DNA of 64,000 nucleotides from positions 1,674,001-1,738,000 of the forward strand of contig OZ243107.1 in NCBI GenBank assembly GCA_965212245.1, in the 5' to 3' direction. Shown piece after piece: positions 7,690 to 15,735 of this stretch. Every line of letters begins with the position of its first letter. Position 1 is the stretch's first letter. The translations under genes were made by a program, and so were the position numbers. Below the pieces are notes generated by a model. It worked only from the letters and a program-made list of their open reading frames with translations. It searched no databases and had not been told where the DNA came from. This DNA is from CAKZNE01 sp040222435 (GTDB lineage Bacteria > Bacteroidota > Bacteroidia > Flavobacteriales > Schleiferiaceae).

Positions 7690-8894
7690 GCAGTTCTTCC
7701 GGGTTTTTATCTTTTTCGTCATCTGAGCTACTTCCTCAAGAGGAAGTTTTAGAAGTAAAAACGTCTAAAAGTGAGCTTCAGATCGGCATTCCCAAAGAAA
7801 TATTTATGCAGGAGAAGCGTGTGGGGCTTACGCCAGACGCGGTTCAGGTACTGGTTAGCAACGGCCATCAGGTAGTGGTGGAAACCGGAGCGGGTGAAGG
7901 TGCCAATTATTCCGATGCCGATTTTAGTGAAGCAGGCGCCCGCATTGTGTATTCGCCAAAAGACGTGTACGAATGTAATATCATCCTGAAAATTGAGCCA
8001 CCCAGTCTGGAGGAGATCGATCTGATGAAGCATAAGCAAACGCTTGTCTCAGCTCTGCAGCTTAAAACTCAAAAGAAAGCTTATTTCCGTAAGCTTATGG
8101 ATAAGAAGATCACCGCTCTTAGTTTTGAAAGCATTGAAGATGAGGATGGTATAATACCAGTGGTAAGGAGTATGAGCGAGATTGCCGGTAATACCTCCAT
8201 TTTAGTGGCAGCAGAGTATCTCTCCAATGCTAATGACGGTAAGGGTTTTATGTTGGGCGGAGTTTCCGGAGTGCCGCCTACTGAAGTGGTAATTATTGGT
8301 GCAGGAACGGTTGGTGCCTTTGCAGCCCGTACGGCACTGGGTTTAGGAGCCAATGTGAAAGTATTTGATAAATCACTTTCCCGTTTGCGCAGATTACAGG
8401 GTATGATCAACAATATGCCTATTTATACGTGTGTAATACAGCCCAAGATCCTTGAAAAATCCCTGATGCGTTGTGATGTGGCTATTGGCGCCATCCGGTC
8501 AGGGAATGGCCGTACCCCCAGCGTAGTTACCGAGGAGATGGTGGAAAAGATGAAGGCGGGTAGTGTAATAGTGGATGTAAGTATTGATCAGGGGGGATGT
8601 TTTGAAACTTCAGAACTGACCAGTCATGATAAACCCACCTTTAGCAAGTTTGATGTGGTGCATTATTGCGTGCCTAACATTGCGTCAAGAGTTAGCCGAA
8701 CGGCCTCTTTTTCATTGAGTAATATATTGGCTCCCGTCATTCTTTCCATTGGCGATTATGGTGGTGTAGATGAAATACTCCGCAAGAATAAAGGGGTGCG
8801 CAAAGGTCTCTATGTATGTAAAGGTACGCTGGTAAACAGCTCTATTGGCGATTGGTTTGACCTGCCTTATACTGAAGCCCATCTTTTATTCTGA
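7686..8894 (+). CDS. ald: Alanine dehydrogenase
   Basis: The enzyme reversibly deaminates L-alanine to pyruvate with NAD. The 402-residue protein has the N-terminal substrate domain (IGIPKEIFMQEKRVGLTPDAV), a Rossmann NAD site (VVIIGAGTVGAFAARTALGL, about residue 200) and the conserved IVDVSIDQGGC segment. It carries a serine-rich extension of about 30 residues (SSSSGFLSFSSSELL) before the conserved domain, which is common in Bacteroidota versions. The start overlaps tsaE by 4 bp. A transhydrogenase alpha subunit is the main alternative family, but the complete length and lack of a partner subunit favour alanine dehydrogenase. Confidence 0.92.
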   Translation: MSSSSGFLSFSSSELLPQEEVLEVKTSKSELQIGIPKEIFMQEKRVGLTPDAVQVLVSNGHQVVVETGAGEGANYSDADFSEAGARIVYSPKDVYECNIILKIEPPSLEEIDLMKHKQTLVSALQLKTQKKAYFRKLMDKKITALSFESIEDEDGIIPVVRSMSEIAGNTSILVAAEYLSNANDGKGFMLGGVSGVPPTEVVIIGAGTVGAFAARTALGLGANVKVFDKSLSRLRRLQGMINNMPIYTCVIQPKILEKSLMRCDVAIGAIRSGNGRTPSVVTEEMVEKMKAGSVIVDVSIDQGGCFETSELTSHDKPTFSKFDVVHYCVPNIASRVSRTASFSLSNILAPVILSIGDYGGVDEILRKNKGVRKGLYVCKGTLVNSSIGDWFDLPYTEAHLLF

Positions 8895-8922
8895 TTCTTA
8901 CCGAGTATCCTTAAGAGCTTTC

Positions 8923-8930
8923 TATTTTTG
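8923..8930 (+). promoter_or_regulatory. Probable promoter -7 box of the small membrane protein gene
   Basis: TATTTTTG matches TAnnTTTG exactly and ends 22 bp before the ATG at 8953. No TTTG is found at the expected distance upstream. Confidence 0.4.
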
Positions 8931-8952
8931 CCACGTCTGAAAAGATCATACT

Positions 8953-9327
8953 ATGTCCATCTGGAAAAAAATACTCTATTACCTGGTAGGTGTAAGCATG
9001 GGAATCTTAATGGTTAGCTTTTTATTTGGCGGTAGAGAGCTGCAGTGTAGCTATTTCCCCAACGACAGGGTCCTTTACGATCTCCGTAAAAAAGACCGTA
9101 TAATTCCTTATGAGGTTTTGGCTCAGCTGAAAGCTTCCGGTATGGATACCAGTGATATTTCCACTCTTTTTTCAACCGGTAATGTGAATTTCAAGAAAAG
9201 CGAGACTGAAAAGGATTCCTGTAAAGTGTACTGGATTGAATCCGATGAAGAGCATAAGCGCTCTTTTTCAGCGGAAGTTCAAAACTGTGACAGCACTGCC
9301 ACTATTCTCGGCATTACTTTTCGTTAG
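8953..9327 (+). CDS. Small membrane-anchored protein, DUF4258-like
   Basis: The 124-residue product has one N-terminal membrane segment (residues about 7-27, ILYYLVGVSMGILMVSFLF), then a soluble domain beginning GRELQCSYFPNDRVLYDL. This layout, a short anchor followed by a CxYxPNxRVL motif, resembles the small Bacteroidota proteins annotated with DUF4258. Three cysteines occur in the exported part, at about residues 33, 93 and 116. No function is known to me. It is convergent with the proline dehydrogenase gene, 3 bp apart, and has its own promoter box rather than being clearly in the ald operon. Confidence 0.7.
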   Translation: MSIWKKILYYLVGVSMGILMVSFLFGGRELQCSYFPNDRVLYDLRKKDRIIPYEVLAQLKASGMDTSDISTLFSTGNVNFKKSETEKDSCKVYWIESDEEHKRSFSAEVQNCDSTATILGITFR

Positions 9328-9330
9328 GAT

Positions 9331-10497
9331 CTAATCAATCCCTCTTCTACGCATTTCCTTTTGGATCAGCATGAGTTCACGACTGGTTTGTCCGGATGCC
9401 GATGAATTTTCTTCCGCTCTTCTGATAAGATAGGGGAGCGTATCCTTAACGGGGCCGAAAGGCAGGTACTTCACTACGTTATATCCCTCTTTAGCCAGGT
9501 TAAACGAAAGGTTATCACTCATACCATACAATTGGCTGAACCATATACGCGGGTCATCCTTTGGAATATCTTTTTCCACCATCAAATCAGCCAGTTTACG
9601 GCAACTGTCCTGATTGTGGTTTCCGGCTACCAGGCGTCCTTTTTCCAGGTTTTCAACCACATAGGCCACGCCTGCATCATAATCCCGGTCACTGGCAGCT
9701 TTATCCGGTTGAATGGGAGAAGGATAGCCCATTTGCCTGGCACGATCTCTCTCTTTTTCCATATACGCCCCGCGCACCAGTTTCACTCCCAGGTAAAAAT
9801 TCTCTTTATTAGCCAGATCTACCAAAGTCCGTAAATACTCCAGACGATCCACCCGGTACATCTGCAATGTATTAAAGACAATGACGCGCTCCCGGTTGTA
9901 ATGCCGGATCATTTCTTCCGCCAGGTCATCAATAGCCTTTTGGATCCAGCTTTCTTCTGCATCCACCAATACGGCTATCTTATGGTCATGTGCTTGTTGG
10001 CAAACCTCCTTTACCCGCTCTTTGGCTTTTAACCACTCTTCTGTTTCTTCTTCGGAAAGTAGCTTTCCTTCACTTACTTTTTCCAATAAAGCAAAGCGGG
10101 CCAGTCCGGTAACTTTAAAAACCGCAAAGGGTACGGCTTTATGTGCCCCTCCAAAACGTATGGTGTCAATCAGTCTATTCTTGGTGTGTTCAAAATCCGC
10201 TTCGGTTTCTTTACCTTCCACCGAATAATCCAACAGAGACTTTACATTGTAGCGATATAGTAATTCTATGATCGTTTCGCACTCCTCTATGGTCTCTCCC
10301 CCCACAAACTGGTCATAAACAGTACGCTTTACCAAGCCCTTTATAGGTAAACCCAGCGCCATTGAAAATGCAGTGGCTTTTTTGCCCAGGGCTACCAGGG
10401 AGGAGTTGCCTACCATTTTAAACATATAGAACGCCTTGCGCAACTGAGCGTTGCTTTTGGTGATAAAGGCCGTTGCTGTATCGTCAAAATTTATCAT
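9331..10497 (-). CDS. Proline dehydrogenase
   Basis: This is a monofunctional FAD-dependent proline dehydrogenase that oxidises proline to pyrroline-5-carboxylate and passes electrons to the membrane quinone pool. The 388-residue protein shows the (beta/alpha)8 barrel signatures LVDAEESWIQ, VIVFNTLQMYRVDRLEYL, LGVKLVRGAYMEKERDRA, VAGNHNQDS and the C-terminal substrate-binding LIRRAEENS. It lacks the aldehyde dehydrogenase and DNA-binding parts of PutA. An exact -7 box lies 18 bp upstream of its ATG. The enzyme for the second step is not in the window. It is divergent from aroB. Confidence 0.93.
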   Translation of the reverse strand: MINFDDTATAFITKSNAQLRKAFYMFKMVGNSSLVALGKKATAFSMALGLPIKGLVKRTVYDQFVGGETIEECETIIELLYRYNVKSLLDYSVEGKETEADFEHTKNRLIDTIRFGGAHKAVPFAVFKVTGLARFALLEKVSEGKLLSEEETEEWLKAKERVKEVCQQAHDHKIAVLVDAEESWIQKAIDDLAEEMIRHYNRERVIVFNTLQMYRVDRLEYLRTLVDLANKENFYLGVKLVRGAYMEKERDRARQMGYPSPIQPDKAASDRDYDAGVAYVVENLEKGRLVAGNHNQDSCRKLADLMVEKDIPKDDPRIWFSQLYGMSDNLSFNLAKEGYNVVKYLPFGPVKDTLPYLIRRAEENSSASGQTSRELMLIQKEMRRRGID

Positions 10498-10515
10498 CCT
10501 GATTTAAAAAGTTTT

Positions 10516-10523
10516 CAAATGTA
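10516..10523 (-). promoter_or_regulatory. Probable promoter -7 box of proline dehydrogenase
   Basis: The minus strand reads TACATTTG, an exact TAnnTTTG match ending 18 bp before the start codon. The -33 region is poor. Confidence 0.45.
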
Positions 10524-10594
10524 ATAGAACGGCTCGAATTCATTAAGGTTTTAGTTACTTTCAACGCCTAAAAAAAATTGAATCAATACCATTC

Positions 10595-11638
10595 ATGCTA
10601 CAGAATATTTTATTTGATGAGGAAGCGCTGTCAGACTTCCAGGCGTATCTGAAAGAAGGTGATTTCTCCAAAGTTTTTTTTCTGGTAGATGAAAACACGC
10701 ATGAGCATTGCCTGGTTCCATTGATGCAGGAGTTGGGTGAGTTGGGGGATAATGAAATACTGGAAGTTGAAGCCGGTGAAGCCAGTAAGTCTGCTGAGGT
10801 ATTGGTGCAATTGTGGATGGCTTTGTCAGATCTGGGAGCAGATCGCTTCTCCCTTTTAGTAAACCTTGGTGGGGGTATGATAAGTGATTTGGGCGGTTTC
10901 TTGGCAGGCACTTATATGCGCGGTATCCCTTTTGTTAATTTCCCAACCTCTGTATTGGCTCAGGTTGATGCTTCTGTGGGGGGTAAAACCGGTATTAACC
11001 TGGACCATATCAAGAACCGGGTCGGGCTTTTTACTCAAGCAGACCGGGTGTACGTGCTCAATCATTTCCTGAATAGTCTTCCCCTCAAAGAAAGAAGGTC
11101 TGGGTATGCCGAAATGTTAAAACATGGTTTAATTGCAGATGAAGCTTACTGGAAAAACCTTCAGGAAATTGATGTGGAAGAAATTGCATTGACCAGTGAG
11201 ATGATCCGCAGATCAATTGATATCAAATCCGGGATTGTAAGCCAGGATTTCAGAGAGTCTGGTTTGCGAAAAACCCTGAACTTCGGTCATACGCTGGGGC
11301 ACGCTTTTGAAAGCGTTTCTCATGAAACAGGTGAACCCTTATTACATGGTGAAGCTATTGCCCTGGGCATGATGGGAGAGCTTTTGTTATCCACTGAATT
11401 TGCCGGGCTTGAAGAAAAAGCCGGACATGAAGCTATACGTACTATCCATAATAGTTTTAAGGAAGTGGAAACGATTGGCGATGTGGATCGTATTTTTGAG
11501 ATGGTAAAACAAGATAAGAAAAACCGCAGGGGAACAGTTCTGTTTACTCTTTTAGATAGGGTGGGTACAGCCAGAGCCGATGTGGAGGTTCCTGAAGCTG
11601 CAATTCGGGATGTTCTTAAACGGTTGCAAACTTGGTAA
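10595..11638 (+). CDS. aroB: 3-dehydroquinate synthase
   Basis: AroB cyclises DAHP to 3-dehydroquinate, the second step of the shikimate pathway, with NAD and a divalent metal. The 347 residues show the NAD-binding LVDENTHEH and NLGGGMISDLGGFLAGTYMRG, the PTSVLAQVDASVGGKTGIN segment, and the metal-ligand regions SGYAEMLKHGLI, LNFGHTLGHAFE and LLHGEAIALGM. The length is normal. The stop codon overlaps the aroA start by 7 bp, so the two enzymes are translationally coupled. Confidence 0.96.
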   Translation: MLQNILFDEEALSDFQAYLKEGDFSKVFFLVDENTHEHCLVPLMQELGELGDNEILEVEAGEASKSAEVLVQLWMALSDLGADRFSLLVNLGGGMISDLGGFLAGTYMRGIPFVNFPTSVLAQVDASVGGKTGINLDHIKNRVGLFTQADRVYVLNHFLNSLPLKERRSGYAEMLKHGLIADEAYWKNLQEIDVEEIALTSEMIRRSIDIKSGIVSQDFRESGLRKTLNFGHTLGHAFESVSHETGEPLLHGEAIALGMMGELLLSTEFAGLEEKAGHEAIRTIHNSFKEVETIGDVDRIFEMVKQDKKNRRGTVLFTLLDRVGTARADVEVPEAAIRDVLKRLQTW

Positions 11639-12864
11639 GCAAGCTTCATATAACGCACCCTGCCAAACGAGTTATCGGAAAGGTAACTATACCCGGCAGT
11701 AAAAGTGAGTCCAACCGCTTACTTATACTGCGTAATCTTTACTTTCCGGATATGCCGATCATCGGTTTATCGGATAGTCGTGATACTCATACACTCCTAA
11801 ACGCTTTGCGTAGTACATCAAATATTAAGGATATAGGTGAGGCCGGAACGGCTATGCGCTTTTTAACTGCCTGGTGTGCCATACAAACCGGAGAGGAATT
11901 CAGTTTGTTGGGTACGGAAAGAATGTATGAACGGCCTCTTGGTGTTTTGGTGGATGCCTTGCGGCAGTTAGGAGCCACTATTGCTTATAAAGGCAAAGAA
12001 GGTTATCCGCCTTTGCGTATAAGCGGCTCATCCTTAAAAGGGGGAAGTGTTGAACTGGACGGTGGTATAAGCAGCCAGTTTATTTCTGCACTGATGATGA
12101 TCGGCCCTGCCCTGCCTGAAGGGCTGCGGTTAAGAATGAGCGGGTTTTCCGTATCAGCTCCCTACATCTATCTTACCGCAAACCTCATGCGCAGGTTAGG
12201 TTTCCGGATACAACTAAGCGGAGAAGAGATAGAGATTGAACATTTTATTCCTGAGCCACCGGCCAGCTTTCAGGTTGAGCCGGACTGGAGTTCAGCTTCT
12301 TATTGGTTTCTGATGGGTTTACTGGCCTGTGAAACAGAAATATATTTACCAGGATTCCGGCAATACAGTTTGCAAGGTGATGCCTTTGTGAGTGGCTTAT
12401 TTGATCCGTTAGGCCTCGAATCACATTATATAGGGTCGGGTTTTCGCCTTAAAAAACGGGAACCAGAACTACGGGAAGTATATAATTTAAGCCTGGTTCA
12501 TAATCCAGATCTGGCGCAAACCCTCGCAGTTGCTTTTGCTGCCATGAATATACCTGCTACTATAAGAGGTTTACAAACCTTACGGATAAAGGAAACCGAT
12601 CGTTTAGCGGCATTGCAGACAGAGCTCCAAAAAACCGGTGCAGAAATTGAAATAGGGAAAGATTATTTGCAAATAAAGCAGGGTGTTCAAACCTTAAAGG
12701 ATGTAAGTTTTGATTCCTGGAATGATCACCGTATGGCTATGGCTTTTGCTCCGCTGGCCTTACTTGAGCCTATAACCATTATTAATCCTGATGTTGTACA
12801 CAAGAGCTACACCTCCTTTTGGAAAGACCTTGAAAGGGTGGGTTTCCAGCTGACTTACTCCTGA
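11632..12864 (+). CDS. aroA: 3-phosphoshikimate 1-carboxyvinyltransferase (EPSP synthase)
   Basis: AroA joins phosphoenolpyruvate to shikimate 3-phosphate, the sixth step of the shikimate pathway. The 410-residue product has the expected motifs: PGSKSESNRLLILRNL, GEAGTAMRFLTAW, PEDWSS-like VEPDWSSASYWF, IKETDRLAALQTEL and SWNDHRMAMAF. Translation must begin at TTG (11632), since the frame has no ATG or GTG before the first conserved motif. The start sits inside the end of aroB (7-bp overlap). The family is about 410-430 residues, so the protein is complete. Its stop is 1 bp from that of the convergent helix-hairpin-helix gene. Confidence 0.95.
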   Translation: MVSKLHITHPAKRVIGKVTIPGSKSESNRLLILRNLYFPDMPIIGLSDSRDTHTLLNALRSTSNIKDIGEAGTAMRFLTAWCAIQTGEEFSLLGTERMYERPLGVLVDALRQLGATIAYKGKEGYPPLRISGSSLKGGSVELDGGISSQFISALMMIGPALPEGLRLRMSGFSVSAPYIYLTANLMRRLGFRIQLSGEEIEIEHFIPEPPASFQVEPDWSSASYWFLMGLLACETEIYLPGFRQYSLQGDAFVSGLFDPLGLESHYIGSGFRLKKREPELREVYNLSLVHNPDLAQTLAVAFAAMNIPATIRGLQTLRIKETDRLAALQTELQKTGAEIEIGKDYLQIKQGVQTLKDVSFDSWNDHRMAMAFAPLALLEPITIINPDVVHKSYTSFWKDLERVGFQLTYS

Positions 12865-12865
12865 T

Positions 12866-14890
12866 CTAAAGTTTCCAGATTAGCTGTATACCCAAGCCGC
12901 TTTGTACATTGCCTTCAATACGGTTTAAACCGCTGCTGATTTCATCACGGTCTGAAAAGCGGGTGATGCTATACTTGATTTGTAGAGTGAGGTTGGAGCG
13001 GATATCCCAGTCAGCAAGGAGGTAAAAGCGATTGCTTTGACCAAAATAGGGTGGTATACTAAAGGCATAGGTCAGATCATTTTCATAAGCGTAAATTCGG
13101 GTGTTAAAACTCCTGGTGTCAATTAAAGCGTATCGCAGGCTTAATGCAAGCGGCACTCTGCGGAATTGGTATTGTATATCCTGGAAAATAACACTTCCCT
13201 TTTCATGTTCGGTTCCAATATCGTAATAGGATAATTCTAAACGGGAAGCCATCTTCAGGTTATAAAACACCTGATAGCTGCTATGGAGTCGTATGCTATT
13301 TCGAATTTGTTCGGTAAGGCGGGGCGTGCGGGTGTTTTCAGGATCATTTACTTCCTGAAGTTCATTCTTTAACCGCAGATAGATACTGAACCTCCGGCTA
13401 AGAGATGCATCCAGTTGAGCCAATATGTCCCTTCCTCTTGAGGGAGCATCTGTTCTGAAACGCAGCCACTCAAAACGGTAAATATCCAGGTAGGACCTAA
13501 GTTGGAAAACACGGCTCATGAGCCATTGAAAACCCAAGTAAGTACCGTGTTCACCATAATTGCCACTTTCAGCAAAAGGAGCATTGTACAGAAATTGATA
13601 GCTCTTTTCAAAATGGCGATACAAAGCAGTAAGGTAAAGCGCATCAGCCGGATGGCTTTGTACCCCGATGGTGCCGGCCCGGCCTCCGTTATCAGATGCA
13701 GCTATTTCACCAAATAAGTTGATATCTCTGAAGAGGTAATTAAAATCCAGCGAGTATTGGGTAAGATCCGGTCCGGAAAGACGGAATTGCTGATAAAGCC
13801 GGTTGCTTTTCTCAAGGGGTAACTTTAACTGATAATGCACCACCGTACTGCCCACCGAAAACTGGTTTCCCCGATAATTGATATTCGCACCGGAGGTTTG
13901 AAGTGTGTTTGCATTTTTATCGGCTATTTCATTTTCGGTGCGGTGCAAGCCAGTGGTTTGTAATGAGCTTATCAGGGCACTTTGTGTAAGTGTATCCAAT
14001 GAGCTTAGGTTCGCATCAATGCGGTTAGAGGAGTAAAAAGCGCTTACATCTAAGCCGTTCCAAAGCCGGTAAGTAGCTGCTGCTCCTCTGAAAAACCGGT
14101 TTTCTTCAGCTCCGGAAAAAGGTCTGAAGCCCCGTGCGTAGCGCTTAATTTCCACGGGTTCAGCTGATTTACCAAAGGTAAGACCACTCCATAAAGCCAG
14201 ACCTTGTCCAAATTCTGCCTGAAAATCGCCCAGAATAAGGCGTTTGAGCTTACCATAATTCTGTAGAGCTATATGGCCGGAAAGGAAATCTACCCCGGTG
14301 TTTCCTCCGAAGGGTTCACCGGCATCTTGCTGAGCGGTCATATTAAAAGACAGGATATCACGATACGTACTTCGCAATCGCAGATAATGTGATTGAGCCG
14401 AGCCTTTATACCCGCTGGGGTTGTTAAAACCTTCGCGTTTTTGAAAGGGTATGAGGCTGCGGTAAATAAGGTTATGATTGGAGTAAAGTGCAATATTTCG
14501 AATTTTGAGCGAAGGAGTATTTTGTTGTGTGGTAAAGTCCAGAAAAGGAAGGATCTTTTCAATCGTTTCACGGTCAAAACCCTTTACGGCAATTAACTCA
14601 TAAGGTGTATAGATAAAACCGGTTTGCTGGCGGTATTCCAAAAGATTGTGAATCTGGAAAATATTGAGGTAGGGCAATTTTTCAAGGCCTTCCTGTTCTT
14701 CAAAATTTACCTGTACCGGGTTTTCTTTAAGCAATTCCAGTTGTTCCGCCAGTTGCACCAGGTCTGTTTCATTTTCCTCATTTCCCTCTGCAATGGATTC
14801 GATCTCATATTCCAGGTTTCGTGAAGGAGTCTGACCTTTCAGAATAATACCTGAAGTCAGAAGAACCATTATAAGAATTAGAAACTTCAA
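12866..14890 (-). CDS. Outer-membrane beta-barrel protein with N-terminal helix-hairpin-helix domain
   Basis: The 674-residue protein begins with a signal peptide (MKFLILIMVLLTSGIILKGQ). Residues about 60-110 contain a ComEA-like helix-hairpin-helix unit (LPYLNIFQIHNLLEYRQQTG, then YELIAVKGFDRETIEKIL), a fold that usually binds DNA. From about residue 130 to the end the sequence is rich in alternating aromatic and polar strands (HYLRLRSTYRDILSFNMTAQ, GQGLALWSGLTFGK, LYLTALYRHFEKSYQFLY), ending WKL, as expected of an outer-membrane barrel. The start overlaps the upstream PorV/PorQ-like gene by 4 bp, so the two probably form an envelope pair. The function is unknown; DNA binding at the surface is an inference from the fold only. 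Confidence 0.8.
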   Translation of the reverse strand: MKFLILIMVLLTSGIILKGQTPSRNLEYEIESIAEGNEENETDLVQLAEQLELLKENPVQVNFEEQEGLEKLPYLNIFQIHNLLEYRQQTGFIYTPYELIAVKGFDRETIEKILPFLDFTTQQNTPSLKIRNIALYSNHNLIYRSLIPFQKREGFNNPSGYKGSAQSHYLRLRSTYRDILSFNMTAQQDAGEPFGGNTGVDFLSGHIALQNYGKLKRLILGDFQAEFGQGLALWSGLTFGKSAEPVEIKRYARGFRPFSGAEENRFFRGAAATYRLWNGLDVSAFYSSNRIDANLSSLDTLTQSALISSLQTTGLHRTENEIADKNANTLQTSGANINYRGNQFSVGSTVVHYQLKLPLEKSNRLYQQFRLSGPDLTQYSLDFNYLFRDINLFGEIAASDNGGRAGTIGVQSHPADALYLTALYRHFEKSYQFLYNAPFAESGNYGEHGTYLGFQWLMSRVFQLRSYLDIYRFEWLRFRTDAPSRGRDILAQLDASLSRRFSIYLRLKNELQEVNDPENTRTPRLTEQIRNSIRLHSSYQVFYNLKMASRLELSYYDIGTEHEKGSVIFQDIQYQFRRVPLALSLRYALIDTRSFNTRIYAYENDLTYAFSIPPYFGQSNRFYLLADWDIRSNLTLQIKYSITRFSDRDEISSGLNRIEGNVQSGLGIQLIWKL

Positions 14891-15690
14891 AACTGATACT
14901 GTAAGCTTATAGTGGCATTGTTGCCCAAAATCTGAGCATATTCATAGGCCAGGTCAAAATGGAATGATGAGAAGTTAAAACCTAATCCAAAGGTGTTGGT
15001 GAGTGGTTGAAGCGCTGCTCCGGTTCTGAGACTTAGTATTTCCATCAGACGATATTCAAACCCCAGGCTGTAACGCTCGGAAAGTTCTTGCTGCTTTCTT
15101 ACTTCAGCCGTTAAAGCCACCTCAGGAGAAAACTCATACCGTGCGCCAAGGCGCCCTATGAAGGGAAGGGTTTCATCGGTTTCTATGTTTTTGAAATGGT
15201 TTCCCGGGTTATATATGTGGAAGGCCAGGTTCAGTTCCCTCAGGGGTTTGCCTATTATGCCTGCTTCGTAGGTAATTGTACCCGTTTGACGGGATCCTTC
15301 ACTTACGTAAAAGCTTTCGTAATTGATTTGCAATCCGAAGCTGAAGAATTTGCTAAAAGAACGGCTGTAATTCAATCCGATTTTGGTTTGATTGTAAAGA
15401 TCAAAACCAAAGTAAGAGAGGCTCACTCCCATTGTGCCCCACTGGCTGGGGTATGCAAAGGCAGCATTGCCGATTGCTAAATCCTGTAGGAAATAGCGGT
15501 TTTCATAACTAATGGCCATTTCCGGCCTTTCAAGCCAGGCAAGAGCCGCCTGATTATGATGGCAAGCCCACACATCTTCAAGGGCCACACTGCTATGAGC
15601 TAAGCCAGCGGAACGCGCTCCGGCAAGATATCCGTAATTTTGAGCTGAAGCCCAAACCGGCAGAAGCATTAAAAAGATAAACCTTTTCAT
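14887..15690 (-). CDS. PorV/PorQ-like outer-membrane protein
   Basis: With the start placed at 15690 (MKRFIFLMLLPVWASAQNYG, 267 residues) the product has a clean signal peptide. The mature part opens GYLAGARSAGLAHSSVALED, with the pattern of PorV/PorQ-type (FadL-like) barrels, and continues as amphipathic strands to a C-terminal phenylalanine (ATISLQYQF), the usual outer-membrane assembly signal. An upstream ATG at 15714 is possible, but it would add eight residues before the signal peptide. PorV shuttles T9SS cargo and PorQ anchors the attachment complex; which, if either, applies here is uncertain because the protein is short for both. Confidence 0.7.
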   Translation of the reverse strand: MKRFIFLMLLPVWASAQNYGYLAGARSAGLAHSSVALEDVWACHHNQAALAWLERPEMAISYENRYFLQDLAIGNAAFAYPSQWGTMGVSLSYFGFDLYNQTKIGLNYSRSFSKFFSFGLQINYESFYVSEGSRQTGTITYEAGIIGKPLRELNLAFHIYNPGNHFKNIETDETLPFIGRLGARYEFSPEVALTAEVRKQQELSERYSLGFEYRLMEILSLRTGAALQPLTNTFGLGFNFSSFHFDLAYEYAQILGNNATISLQYQF

Positions 15691-15735
15691 AAGCGGACTT
15701 TGAAAATAGTGCATTTATTATGAATCTTTAACCAC

